Part shown: one piece after another, positions 28,023 to 36,964 of the stretch | Layout of the letters: each line of letters opens with the position of its first letter | Position numbering within the stretch: position 1 is the first letter of the stretch | Position numbers and translations under genes: made by a program | Origin: Xylocopilactobacillus apis | GTDB taxonomy: Bacteria; Bacillota; Bacilli; Lactobacillales; Lactobacillaceae | Reading direction: 5' to 3' | NCBI RefSeq assembly: GCF_033095965.1 | Contig: NZ_AP026801.1 | Location: 682,001-746,000 of the forward strand | DNA: 64,000 nucleotides | The notes under the pieces: generated by a model | The model's database searches: none | What the model saw: the letters and a program-made list of their open reading frames with translations, nothing else | Told to the model about the DNA's origin: nothing

Positions 28023-28051
28023 TTTAAATTAAAGCGCTTTTACCTTACAAT
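28023..28051 (+). promoter_or_regulatory. Promoter with palindromic operator-like site between -35 and -10
   Basis: TTTAAA at 28023-28028, 17-base spacer, TACAAT at 28046-28051. The spacer holds AAAGCGCTTT (28031-28040), a perfect palindrome. With flanks it matches the catabolite-response (cre) consensus except for two positions. A repressor bound there would block polymerase, a common control for carbohydrate genes. Which protein binds is not known. Confidence 0.55.
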
Positions 28052-28083
28052 AGAACGTAGATTATAGATGAAAGGCAGTATTA

Positions 28084-30108
28084 ATGGAACATCAATATCG
28101 TTATGATCTTCGCTATTCATTTGATCCCAAAACATTTAGTGAACAACAAAAACAAGATTTAATTGATTTTTTATCAGAAAGCACAACTGATGGAGTCACT
28201 TTTTTCCTCAATCAAGAAGAATTAAATCGCGGTCATGTAACAGAAGTTGAGGCTGACGAGTGGCTTGATATCATGAAGGAACTGACTCCTAAGCTTCATG
28301 AAATGGGTGTGAGTGTTAGTGTAAATCCTTGGACAACGCTTTTGCATAGTGATCGGGGGCCAAAAATTAATCCTGTTTTAGGCTTTTCTCCGATGGTTGA
28401 TTATACTGGTGAATCAGCAGTTGCAGTTGCTTGTCCTGCGGATCCTAAATGGAAAAAATATATTGCTCGAATATATGGACACTATGCCACAATTAAACCC
28501 GATTATCTTTGGTTAGAAGATGACTTTAAGCATTACAAGCATACGCCACATATTACAACTGGCTGTTTTTGTGAGCGGCATATGGAAATTTATTCTAAAA
28601 AACTTGGTTACGAAATCAGTCGAGAAGATTTTGTTAATCGGATATTAGAAGATGGAGCTCCCACTAAAGAACGGCAAGTTTATTTGGCAGTTGCAAGAGA
28701 AGAAATGATTGATGCAGCTGCGGGCATTGAAAAGAGAGTTCATGAAGTGTCGCCGAAAACTCGTTTAGGATTGATGTGTTCGTTTCCCGAAATGCATGCG
28801 ATGGAAGGACGAGACTGGCATAAGCTGCTTAGAACGTTAGCAGGGTCTGTCGGAGCTGCGGTAAGACCGCATCTGCCAGCTTATGAAGAAGTTGCAGGGG
28901 TAATCTATTCACGAGTGTTTAACCAATATACGAGAACTACTGCTGCCTTGGTGCCGGATGATATTCAAATTTTTCCAGAGTTAGAGAATTATATGTACTC
29001 TCCTTATGCTAAATCTAAACGATTTACGCAGTTTCAGATCGAGTCAACGGCAATCTTGCCGGCTGATGGGATTCTTTTAAATTTATATGACATGATTGGC
29101 AGTGGAGTTGTTAAAAGCTTTGATTATGCTTCAATGCTGCAAGAATCTCGTTCATTAATGGAATTTTTAACATCACATAAATTAAATCAGCGTCAAGGTG
29201 TAAAAGTCTTGCTAAATCAGGACGAATCATTTTACCGCGTAAATTCTCAGCCGGGAACATTAGCAGGCCTTTATCCGACTGCCTATCAGTGGGTTTCCTT
29301 ACTATCAACTTTTGGAATTCCGACCGTACCCGTTTTCTATGACGGACAAGAATATCATAACGCGACAATTGCGATTTCAGGTCAGGTGCTAAGAGGATTT
29401 GATGCTTCAAAAGTTCGTCAGTTGCTGGAAGATAATTTTGTAATTCTTGATGGAGAAGCAATTCAGGTCGTTATCGATTTAGGATTGCAAGATCTTCTAA
29501 ATATTGAAGATAGTACTTGGCATGAGGAAAGAACTAATTATCAGTCATTTGAAGAATATCGCAAATCAATGGAAGGAATTGAAAAACCACGAGTAAGCAT
29601 GCTGCAGCATATAGGAGCTTACCTGCAGAATGATTATCAAAAAGGTTCTGATACCCAAATATTATCCGATGCTTATAACGCGAAAACTGAAAAACTTGGT
29701 TCAGTAATGGCATTAGTTAATAAGAAAACCTTGTTAATGCCACTGGCGGTAGATCCTAAATATGGTTATGGTGATCAATATACTAACTTTAAAGCAGATA
29801 TTTTCCAAGAAATCTTAAGTAAATATTGTGAGCTTCCTTACGTTTCAGAAATGCCGGCAGTAAACGTCAGCGTTGGAGAGGATAATCACCATTTAGCACT
29901 AGTTTTAGCTAATTTTTCATTGGATGACTATAAAGAAATTAAGCTTCATTTACCTAATGAGTTCGAAGCTAATATCGAGTTTGAGGTATCTTTTAGAGAT
30001 GGTTCCGATGTTGTTCATCAAACTCTAACTGCAAAAAAAGTAGGTAATGATTATATTTTACCCGTGAATATTTCAGGACTCAGTTTGATGTATTTGGTCA
30101 AGAAATAA
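28084..30108 (+). CDS. Putative glycoside hydrolase, GH42-like three-domain layout
   Basis: 674 residues, no signal peptide, so cytoplasmic. The N-terminal half looks like a TIM barrel with 'PDYLWLEDDF' (Glu145), a GH42-like 'CFCERHMEIYSKKLG' and 'IFPELENYMY' (Glu299). The spacing of these two acids fits acid/base and nucleophile in GH42 beta-galactosidases. Residues about 375-500 resemble the amidotransferase-like trimerisation domain, and the last ~80 residues form a small beta domain. The typical Asn-Glu pair is absent (Leu-Glu here), so it may be a distinct, divergent family. It stands alone behind a carbohydrate-type operator; no transporter is adjacent. Substrate unknown. Confidence 0.55.
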   Translation: MEHQYRYDLRYSFDPKTFSEQQKQDLIDFLSESTTDGVTFFLNQEELNRGHVTEVEADEWLDIMKELTPKLHEMGVSVSVNPWTTLLHSDRGPKINPVLGFSPMVDYTGESAVAVACPADPKWKKYIARIYGHYATIKPDYLWLEDDFKHYKHTPHITTGCFCERHMEIYSKKLGYEISREDFVNRILEDGAPTKERQVYLAVAREEMIDAAAGIEKRVHEVSPKTRLGLMCSFPEMHAMEGRDWHKLLRTLAGSVGAAVRPHLPAYEEVAGVIYSRVFNQYTRTTAALVPDDIQIFPELENYMYSPYAKSKRFTQFQIESTAILPADGILLNLYDMIGSGVVKSFDYASMLQESRSLMEFLTSHKLNQRQGVKVLLNQDESFYRVNSQPGTLAGLYPTAYQWVSLLSTFGIPTVPVFYDGQEYHNATIAISGQVLRGFDASKVRQLLEDNFVILDGEAIQVVIDLGLQDLLNIEDSTWHEERTNYQSFEEYRKSMEGIEKPRVSMLQHIGAYLQNDYQKGSDTQILSDAYNAKTEKLGSVMALVNKKTLLMPLAVDPKYGYGDQYTNFKADIFQEILSKYCELPYVSEMPAVNVSVGEDNHHLALVLANFSLDDYKEIKLHLPNEFEANIEFEVSFRDGSDVVHQTLTAKKVGNDYILPVNISGLSLMYLVKK

Positions 30109-30127
30109 ATTAACAAACCAAATTACG

Positions 30128-30176
30128 AGCTTTATTTTAGAGAGTGGTCATTCTAAAATAAGGCTATTCTTTTGTT
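30128..30176 (+). terminator. Rho-independent terminator after the glycosidase-like gene
   Basis: A 14-bp stem (AGCTTTATTTTAGA with TCTAAAATAAGGCT, one G-U pair) and a 10-base loop, followed by a T-rich stretch. Confidence 0.8.
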
Positions 30177-30193
30177 TTATTGGAGGTGATCAT

Positions 30194-31051
30194 TTGAAGA
30201 AAAAGTTTCTAATAGGAACCATAATTGGTTTAGTTTGCATTTTAGTATTTGGAGCAATTTATTTATCAAAAAAAGTCGATTCTAAACCGCAAGTTGCAGA
30301 ATTTCCAAGTTTAAAATCAGGAAAAGTAACAATCAAAGAGCCACTAATTATGGTTCCAGGATCAGGTGGGACCGCTGATAGTTATGACACAATGATTGAT
30401 CAGCTCAAAAAAGACGAAAAAGGAGTTAATTGGTTAAAATTAACAGTAGATCAAAAAGGTAAAGTGACTTCTCAAGGAAATTTACATAAAACAGACAAAA
30501 TTCCGATTGTCGTGATTGGTTTTGCTGACAGTAGTGATGAATCTGTTCCAGCGCAAGGACAATGGTTAGGCAATGCTTTTCAATATTTAAAAAAGTATTA
30601 TAAATTTAAGAAATTCAATTATTTAGGTCACTCTAATGGAGGTTTGATTATCACTTATTATTTAGAATCTCATGTCAAAAATGGTGATCCAATTCCAGAT
30701 AAATTAATGTTTTTAGGAGCTCCTTTCAATGGAATTGAAGCAGACGAAAACAAGCTTGATAATCATAATAAATTAAAAACAATTTCTAGTGACTTAAAAC
30801 CATTACTCGCGGCAAAGAATAAACTGCCACGGAATATTGAAGTAAGTAACATTTATAGTAATCTTGAAGATGATTCAGACGGGATTGTTCCAGTAGAAAG
30901 TGTTAAAGCCGGCAAAATGTTATATGGTCACAGTAGAGAGTATGAAGATCATGAATTAAAAGAAAAAGTTGCTCATGCATGGCTTGTTGAAAATAATACG
31001 GTCTTTGATGAAGTAGAGACTTTTTTCTTTCAGAAAAAGCTGAGGTTATGA
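30194..31051 (+). CDS. Cell-surface alpha/beta hydrolase, DUF915 family
   Basis: 285 residues with one N-terminal hydrophobic segment (about 5-24) acting as signal or membrane anchor, then an alpha/beta hydrolase fold. Visible are 'PLIMVPGSGGTADSYDTMI' (oxyanion region), nucleophile elbow 'LGHSNGG' with the catalytic Ser, and a late 'DGIVPVESV' Asp and 'AHAW' His. These surface-exposed hydrolases are common in lactobacilli and enterococci; substrates are mostly unknown. The start is TTG, 3 bases after an almost perfect GGAGGTGAT. Confidence 0.87.
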   Translation: MKKKFLIGTIIGLVCILVFGAIYLSKKVDSKPQVAEFPSLKSGKVTIKEPLIMVPGSGGTADSYDTMIDQLKKDEKGVNWLKLTVDQKGKVTSQGNLHKTDKIPIVVIGFADSSDESVPAQGQWLGNAFQYLKKYYKFKKFNYLGHSNGGLIITYYLESHVKNGDPIPDKLMFLGAPFNGIEADENKLDNHNKLKTISSDLKPLLAAKNKLPRNIEVSNIYSNLEDDSDGIVPVESVKAGKMLYGHSREYEDHELKEKVAHAWLVENNTVFDEVETFFFQKKLRL

Positions 31052-31311
31052 ATTTATTTTTTCAATAATTTTTACCTTATAAAATTTGTAAAAAATTATT
31101 AGAACTTTCTTTTTTGATTTTTTGAATTAATATCACATAATGTTCAAAGATATAGATTATTTTATTTATCTAAGATATTGAAGTTTTATTTCAAAAATTA
31201 TAATATTTATTTTTAAATTTCGGACAATAATAATTCAAATTCAAATTATAATAAGAAATATCTTAAATATAATGCTAAAACTATGTGCATAGAAAGGAAG
31301 AAAATATCGGA

Positions 31312-33909
31312 ATGAAAAAAAAGAGTTTAAAATTTACATTTACTTTTATTTTTTCATTTCTTTTAATTCTTACTTTGATTTTCCTACAGGTTACGAATGG
31401 TTTTCTTTCTCGTGCAGACGGCAACATTAATGAAGACTCTGCTGTCAACGAAAGTTTAAAAGCGCCTTCTAATAATAAAGTTGAAAATAATTCAACAGGC
31501 AAAAATGATTCAAAAAAAAGTTTGGTCAGAATTGGGGAAACTGACGTAAGTGATTTTACTTTTGATTCTTTCAATGATCTTAATTTAACGTGCAATGTAG
31601 TTAAGTATAACGGAACTGATCCTATTGTAGTGATGCCAGATACCGTTGATTACAATGGAAAGATTTATCGGATAACTACCTCAGGAGCAGTTTTTTTCAC
31701 AAACAATTATGTAAAAAGCATTACTACTGGTAGAAACCTTAATAAATTGGGAACAAATTTTGCCAGCAGTTGTGCAAATCTTGAAACAGTATCTTTGAAT
31801 GAAGGGATCACTTCAATTGATGGATCTTCTCTTCAAAATGATCCAAAGCTTGTTAGCTGTAATTTGCCTGAGAGTCTAATTTCAATGGGTGATTGGGCGT
31901 TTACGAATGACACTTCTTTGCAAAGAATTGATCTTCCTACTAATTTAACAACAATGGGATATGGTGCTTTTCAAAGTTGTACGAGTCTTAAAACACTTAC
32001 TTTTGGAGCTGATTCTAAATTATCGATAATACCAACAGCTGCTTTTGCCTATTGTAGTAATCTTCAAGGAATAATTACAATTCCAAAAAATGTGACTGAA
32101 ATCAAAGATACAGCTTTTTTTGCATGTTGTTCAAATGGCGTAAGTAGTTTAAATTTTGAGACAGGATCTAAACTTACTGCGATCGGAGAAAAAGCTTTTG
32201 AATCTTGTAAAAAGATGCAGGGTAGTTTAGTTTTACCAGAAGGGTTGTTAAGTATAGGGATAGAGGCTTTTGCAAGTACTGAAATATCAAGCTTAACGAT
32301 TCCATCAACGTTAACATCAATTCCTAACGGCTGTTTTCAATATGCCAAAATCACTGATTTAACAGTGCCAGGTACGATAAAGACAATTGGTAAAGATGCA
32401 TTTTCAGTAAATCCAATAAAAAAATTGATTTTAGAAAATGGACTCGAAACGATTGCTCCTCAAGCTTTTCAATTTATTCAAGCAAAAGAACTAATTATTC
32501 CAGACACCGTTACTGAAATAGGTTATCAAGCTTTTTGGAGCGGTAAATTAGAGAAAGTCGTAATTCCATCACAAGCAAAACTTGGGTATCAAAATTTTCT
32601 TTATGATGCATTTTCTTGGAACAATTTGTGGGACATTGAAATGAGTCCTTATAATGCACCAATTGGAATTGGGGATCAAACATTCAATGGACAAAGTATT
32701 TATAAACATTTAACTTATCAAACAGATATTCCAGTTGATGATCTGTTTGATGTACACATTGACGGAATTGATCAAGCAAAAAAATTGCTTTTTTCTAATA
32801 TGACTAACGGTGTTACCTATTCAAATGGAAGTTTTCATGTTCCAGCAAATGTGACAAGGTTTGTCTTTAATTTTGATGGATATATTTCTTCAAGTGGTCA
32901 AGAGGATAAATCTTACAACGGGATTTATACAGTTGATTTTGGAGATAGCAATATTAGAGTGCGAGATGTTATTGTTATTCAAGATTCCACCTGGAATCCA
33001 GTTGATAATTTTGTCAGTGCAGTAGATAATGCAGGTAATGATGTCCCATTTTCTGAAATAACGGTAAATCCTACAACGGTTGATACTCATATATTAGGCA
33101 CTTATCCAGTTGAGTATTCGTATCAAGGGTCTTCTTCAACGGCAAATGTGATTGTTACTAAAAGAACGACTCCTACATCATCGGTTAAAATTAATTATTT
33201 TCAGATAAACGACGACGGAAGTTTAAGTTCAACACCAGTTCCGGGAGCCCCTGTAACTCCTAACATTGAAGGATTCGTTGGATTAAATTGGTCTTTTGCA
33301 GCTGTTAGTCAGATTGGTGATTATGAATTAGTAGGATCTAGTGATACAGAAGGACATTTTAGTCCAGGTTTAGATACCCAAAACGGTACTTTTAAAGAAG
33401 ATACGGGGACCAATCCGCATATTGATTTTTATTATGCTAAAAAAACATCGTCTTTCTTTACAAAAGCCCCGCCAAATTTAAACTTTGGAAGCATGCATTT
33501 TAATGGATCAACTAATAAATTAGTAAATGGTCCTGCTCGTTTAGGCTTCCATATTGGAAGTGGAGTATCTAATATCCAGCTTACGGCTCAAATGAGTAAT
33601 TTTATGCCTGTTGGGCATGGCGGTCCTGACGTTGATGGAACAATTAAAATTAATGCAGATAACAGCATGATTGAAAAGGATGGAAATCTTGATTCTCTGA
33701 CAAAGCCTTCTTTTACATCTAGTCAATACAATATTTCTTCAACTGATCAAACAGCAACAATTTTATTTGATAGTCTAACAGCTTCAAATAAAGGTAATTG
33801 GACCGTATCTTTTAAAAGCGAAAATACTTCACTATTTATTCCGCGAGTTGGCAGTGCCGGCAACTATAGGGCCAAAATTTCTTGGACTGTTGTGAGTGAT
33901 TATCCTTAA
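31312..33909 (+). CDS. Leucine-rich-repeat (BspA type LRR_5) surface protein with WxL-like C-terminus
   Basis: 865 residues from the ATG at 31312, with AAAGGAAG upstream (a GTG at 31285 adds nine residues). A signal peptide covers about residues 1-40. Residues ~100-420 are LRR_5 repeats with 'L..I...AF..C..L....LP..L..IG..AF' spacing. A bacterial Ig-like domain with 'DSTWNPVDNFVSAVDNAGNDV' and 'LGTYPVEYSY' follows, then a MucBP-like stretch. The C-terminus 'NYRAKISWTVVSDYP' fits the end of a WxL domain, which attaches non-covalently to peptidoglycan. The protein likely binds host or environmental ligands; this is inference. Two TATAAT boxes (31247 and 31268) precede it in a 260-bp AT-rich gap that holds no gene. 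Confidence 0.85.
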   Translation: MKKKSLKFTFTFIFSFLLILTLIFLQVTNGFLSRADGNINEDSAVNESLKAPSNNKVENNSTGKNDSKKSLVRIGETDVSDFTFDSFNDLNLTCNVVKYNGTDPIVVMPDTVDYNGKIYRITTSGAVFFTNNYVKSITTGRNLNKLGTNFASSCANLETVSLNEGITSIDGSSLQNDPKLVSCNLPESLISMGDWAFTNDTSLQRIDLPTNLTTMGYGAFQSCTSLKTLTFGADSKLSIIPTAAFAYCSNLQGIITIPKNVTEIKDTAFFACCSNGVSSLNFETGSKLTAIGEKAFESCKKMQGSLVLPEGLLSIGIEAFASTEISSLTIPSTLTSIPNGCFQYAKITDLTVPGTIKTIGKDAFSVNPIKKLILENGLETIAPQAFQFIQAKELIIPDTVTEIGYQAFWSGKLEKVVIPSQAKLGYQNFLYDAFSWNNLWDIEMSPYNAPIGIGDQTFNGQSIYKHLTYQTDIPVDDLFDVHIDGIDQAKKLLFSNMTNGVTYSNGSFHVPANVTRFVFNFDGYISSSGQEDKSYNGIYTVDFGDSNIRVRDVIVIQDSTWNPVDNFVSAVDNAGNDVPFSEITVNPTTVDTHILGTYPVEYSYQGSSSTANVIVTKRTTPTSSVKINYFQINDDGSLSSTPVPGAPVTPNIEGFVGLNWSFAAVSQIGDYELVGSSDTEGHFSPGLDTQNGTFKEDTGTNPHIDFYYAKKTSSFFTKAPPNLNFGSMHFNGSTNKLVNGPARLGFHIGSGVSNIQLTAQMSNFMPVGHGGPDVDGTIKINADNSMIEKDGNLDSLTKPSFTSSQYNISSTDQTATILFDSLTASNKGNWTVSFKSENTSLFIPRVGSAGNYRAKISWTVVSDYP

Positions 33910-33938
33910 TAAATTAGTTAAGTGATTTTTTAGGTTAT

Positions 33939-33947
33939 TGCTATGAT
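33939..33947 (+). promoter_or_regulatory. Extended -10 promoter for the NfeD/SPFH run
   Basis: TGC directly followed by TATGAT (33942-33947), 33 bases before the ATG at 33980. No convincing -35 box; extended -10 promoters tolerate this. Confidence 0.5.
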
Positions 33948-33979
33948 AAAATGTTCTTATATTTAGGAGATTGATAATT

Positions 33980-34195
33980 ATGGACTATAATTTCGATGAT
34001 CGCCTTTTATGGGAATCAGTAATATTAGACAAAGAAAATTTTCATGATGATCGACTGAGGTTAAATGGCATTTATTATCGTTATGAAAGCAGGATGCCGT
34101 TAAAGCTAGGGGACACCGTGATAATTACTGGAACCAAAGGGAATATTTTAATTTTAGAAAAAAAGATGGTAGGAGATAGTGATGTTACCTTTTAA
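33980..34195 (+). CDS. Short NfeD-like OB-fold protein
   Basis: 71 residues from the ATG at 33980 (TTG at 33971 possible). The C-terminal 'YRYESRMPLKLGDTVIITGTKGNILILEKK' looks like the OB-fold of NfeD proteins, which partner SPFH/stomatin proteins in membrane microdomains. The protease-like and membrane parts of full NfeD are missing, and no membrane segment is seen. Its stop overlaps the SPFH gene start, supporting a working partnership. The call is by context plus motif shape. Confidence 0.6.
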   Translation: MDYNFDDRLLWESVILDKENFHDDRLRLNGIYYRYESRMPLKLGDTVIITGTKGNILILEKKMVGDSDVTF

Positions 34196-35066
34196 TATGA
34201 TTGCTTTGATAGTATTAGTAGTTTTTGTACTTTTTTTAATAATTAGTCATGCAGTAGCTGTAATTCCGCAGAATCAGGTTGGAATGGTTTCGACACTTGG
34301 GAAATATTCAAAAAAAATTGAACCAGGACTTCATATTATTTTGCCTTATATCACAAGAGTGGATCGAGTTGATTTAGCGCAAGTACCTTTGAAATTAAAT
34401 GAACAGTCGGTTATTTCAAAAGATAATGCCGAAGTAATAATAAGCCTTTCTTTAAATTATCATGTTACAGATCCTTATAAGTTTACATTTGAAAATGCCG
34501 ATTCAGTTCAGAGTATGATTCAACAGTCGCGGGCCCACTTACGAGGAATTATTGGGACAATGGATCTAAATGAAGTTTTAAATGGAACTGAACGAATTAA
34601 TGCTGAACTCTCAAAAGAGCTTGATTCTATTACTGACTCATATGGGGTTAATGTTGATCGAATTAATATTGATACAATTCAACCCACACCAGAAATTCAA
34701 GAATCAATGAATAAACAAATTAATGCAACTCGGGAAAGAGAAGCAGCCATTGCAAAAGCTGAAGGGGAAGCAAGAAGTATCGAATTAACGAACAAAGCAA
34801 ACAATGATGCTTTAATTGCTACCGCAGAAGCTAATGCCCAAGCTGTAAAAGTAGCAGCTGATGCTGAAACTTATCGAATTACTAAAGAAAATGAAATTTT
34901 GAGTCAAACTTCTGATCAATATTTAGCAGCTCAAAGTATTGATGCTTTTAGAAAATTGGCAGGCAGTGAAACAAATACTGTTGTTGTTCCAACTTCAGTT
35001 ACTGATTCGTTGGGCAGTATTAAAACTTTAAGTGCAGTTGTTGAAAGTAAGAAGGCAAAGAACTAG
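34182..35066 (+). CDS. SPFH/stomatin-like membrane protein (QmcA/YbbK-like)
   Basis: 294 residues: an N-terminal membrane segment (about 2-25), then an SPFH domain starting 'AVIPQNQVGMVSTLGKYSKKIEPGLHIILPYITRVDRVDL' with 'RAHLRGIIGTMDLNEVLNGTERIN', and a C-terminal helical region rich in Ala and Glu ('REREAAIAKAEGEARSIELTNKANNDALIATAEANA') that drives oligomerisation. Such proteins form membrane scaffolds. The ATG at 34182 follows AGGAG; a GTG directly before it is possible. Confidence 0.92.
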   Translation: MLPFNMIALIVLVVFVLFLIISHAVAVIPQNQVGMVSTLGKYSKKIEPGLHIILPYITRVDRVDLAQVPLKLNEQSVISKDNAEVIISLSLNYHVTDPYKFTFENADSVQSMIQQSRAHLRGIIGTMDLNEVLNGTERINAELSKELDSITDSYGVNVDRINIDTIQPTPEIQESMNKQINATREREAAIAKAEGEARSIELTNKANNDALIATAEANAQAVKVAADAETYRITKENEILSQTSDQYLAAQSIDAFRKLAGSETNTVVVPTSVTDSLGSIKTLSAVVESKKAKN

Positions 35067-35626
35067 TGAAATTTAAAAAATTTGGTCAAAAAGGAAAAGT
35101 TTTAAAAGAAGATAAAATTTATGAAGGCCCAATTTTTGATCTCGTTAAACAAGAAATTCAAACACCTGATAATCTGGTGGTAAAAAGAGATTTAATTAAA
35201 CACGGACCAGCGGTTAATCTGCTAGCAATTACGCCAGATCATAAAATTATTTTAAACGAAGAATATCGACCGGGTGTAAATAGTGAAGTAATTGCTTTAC
35301 CAGCAGGGCTGACCGATCTCGGAGAAACTGATGAAGAAGCTGCTAGAAGAGAACTGAAAGAAGAAACTGGTTATATTGCTCAAGACGTTAAAATGATGAC
35401 TTATGTTACTAGTTCCGATGGATTTACTACTGAAATGGTGGGGTTAGCACTGGTCAAGTTTGATCCAAATGTCAGAGGAGAGCAGCATTTTGATTCAGAT
35501 GAGTTTGTAACGAATCATCTTGTTCCATTTGAAGAAGTTTTGGAACTAGTTAAAGAAGGTAAGATTTTTTCAGCTCATACAGTGGCTTCAATTATGTATT
35601 TCAATGCATTTGAGAGAGACTTTTAA
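35066..35626 (+). CDS. Nudix hydrolase, ADP-ribose pyrophosphatase type
   Basis: 186 residues. A complete Nudix box is present: 'GLTDLGETDEEAARRELKEE' followed by TGY (G-x5-E-x7-REUxEExGU). The preceding 'LNEEYRPGVNSEVIALPAG' is typical of ADP-ribose/ADP-sugar pyrophosphatases (YqkG/NudF-like). The GTG start overlaps the SPFH stop by one base, and its stop overlaps the next gene start. Confidence 0.88.
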   Translation: MKFKKFGQKGKVLKEDKIYEGPIFDLVKQEIQTPDNLVVKRDLIKHGPAVNLLAITPDHKIILNEEYRPGVNSEVIALPAGLTDLGETDEEAARRELKEETGYIAQDVKMMTYVTSSDGFTTEMVGLALVKFDPNVRGEQHFDSDEFVTNHLVPFEEVLELVKEGKIFSAHTVASIMYFNAFERDF

Positions 35627-36330
35627 TGACAGTTATTTTTGCTCACCGAGGGGTTCATAATTTGGATCCAGAAAATTCGATGGCTTCCTTTAAGGAAGCT
35701 ATTTCTATAGGGATTGAAGGAATCGAAACTGATGTTCATTTAACAAAAGATTTTGTACCGGTAATTATGCATGATGAATCTTTACAAAGAATGACGGGTG
35801 ACGAACGTTATATTAAGGATTTAACTTTATCTCAATTAAAAGAATTGAGGTTGAATAATTCTAATGAACAAATTCCGACTTTGATAGAATTTTTAGCGTT
35901 TTTAAAAGAAAGCAATTTTCAAGGTGTTTTAAATTTAGAAGTTAAAACAGACAAAATTCATTATCCACGAATTGAAGAAATAACAGTTGAGCTGATTAAA
36001 GAATATTCGGGAAATTACCGAGTAATTTTTTCTAGCTTTTATCCACCTTCAGTTGTTAAATTACACGATATTTCTGATTTTGAATGTGCTCTTTTGTTTA
36101 AGTGTAGTGATCGAAAAGCAAAAGATTTGTATCGAAAAGGCATCATTCAAAGCTTTCATCCAATGTATTTATATGTTTATCTCAACAGTTCTATTCCAAT
36201 CCGGCCTTGGACAATAAATAACAGTCGTCAATTGCAAAAGTGCTTTTTAAATGGGATTGAGGGAGTATTTACTGATGAACCGCAATTAGCTGCCAAGATA
36301 AAAAAAGAGATTCAACTTTTAGACAATTGA
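35626..36330 (+). CDS. Glycerophosphodiester phosphodiesterase
   Basis: 234 residues. GDPD hallmarks are 'IFAHRGVHNLDPENSMASF', 'GIEGIETDVHLTKDFVPVIMHDESLQRMTG' (metal-binding Glu and Asp, catalytic His) and C-terminal 'PWTINNSRQLQKCFLNGIEGVFTDEPQL'. No signal peptide, so it acts on glycerophosphodiesters inside the cell, giving glycerol-3-phosphate. It follows the Nudix gene at an overlapping TAATG. Its 3' end overlaps the convergent glycosylase gene by 19 bases. Confidence 0.92.
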   Translation: MTVIFAHRGVHNLDPENSMASFKEAISIGIEGIETDVHLTKDFVPVIMHDESLQRMTGDERYIKDLTLSQLKELRLNNSNEQIPTLIEFLAFLKESNFQGVLNLEVKTDKIHYPRIEEITVELIKEYSGNYRVIFSSFYPPSVVKLHDISDFECALLFKCSDRKAKDLYRKGIIQSFHPMYLYVYLNSSIPIRPWTINNSRQLQKCFLNGIEGVFTDEPQLAAKIKKEIQLLDN

Positions 36331-36956
36331 ATCTCTTTTGCGAGGAAACTATTATTAAAGATGACATCATTTTTTAAATAAATTTTGCCAAATTCGTCAA
36401 TTAAACCATGAAAGTCTTGAGCCTCGTGATAAGTAAATTCTTGAGGTAAAGTTATATGACACTTTAAATCTTCATAACGATTAGTATGTGAAAATCCTAA
36501 CTTTTTAAATAGACGCCTAGTGTACGAATCAGGAATAAATTCAACTTGGTCAAAAATATAAACCAGATATACATCAGCTGTCTCATTTCCAATTCCAGTA
36601 ATATTTAAAAGTTCTTTTCGAAGCTGACTTTTGGTCTCTCCATTTTGAAGTAAAAAATTCCAATCTCGGTTGTTAAACCATTGATAAATAAGTTTGATAG
36701 TTCGAGATTTATTGCGATAGAATCCACTCGGTTTAATTGTTTCGATTAATTCTTGATCAGTTAAGTGCAAAATCTTTTCTGGTTTAAAATTAGTTTTATT
36801 TTTAAGTGCTTGAAGCGACAAATCGGCATTTTTCCAAGTGGTATTTTGAACTAAGATGGCACCAATAATAATTTCTTGTTTAGAGTCAGCGGGCCACCAA
36901 CCAGATGGTCCCATGTGTTTTGATAAAGTTTGATATAACCAGTTTAGTTCAATCAT
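36312..36956 (-). CDS. HhH-GPD DNA glycosylase (MagIII / Endo III-related, no Fe-S cluster)
   Basis: 214 residues. The helix-hairpin-helix is 'LLNITGIGNETADVYLVYIF' and the catalytic Asp is in 'FIPDSYTRRLFKKLG'. The N-terminal 'GWWPADSKQEIIIGAILVQNTTWKNADLSLQALK' is family-typical. The Lys of bifunctional Endo III (in the GVG.KTA motif) is Glu here, and the four C-terminal Cys of the Fe-S cluster are absent. This points to a monofunctional base-excision enzyme for alkylated bases, by analogy to MagIII. Coded 8 bases after the RpiR regulator gene on the same strand. Confidence 0.82.
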   Translation of the reverse strand: MIELNWLYQTLSKHMGPSGWWPADSKQEIIIGAILVQNTTWKNADLSLQALKNKTNFKPEKILHLTDQELIETIKPSGFYRNKSRTIKLIYQWFNNRDWNFLLQNGETKSQLRKELLNITGIGNETADVYLVYIFDQVEFIPDSYTRRLFKKLGFSHTNRYEDLKCHITLPQEFTYHEAQDFHGLIDEFGKIYLKNDVIFNNSFLAKEIQLSKS

Positions 36957-36964
36957 AACGATGA

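Noticed and set aside
31064-31100. AT-rich inverted repeat after the DUF915 gene as a terminator
   Set aside because: No GC pairs of note and no T-run behind the stem; it cannot be told from chance in such AT-rich DNA.
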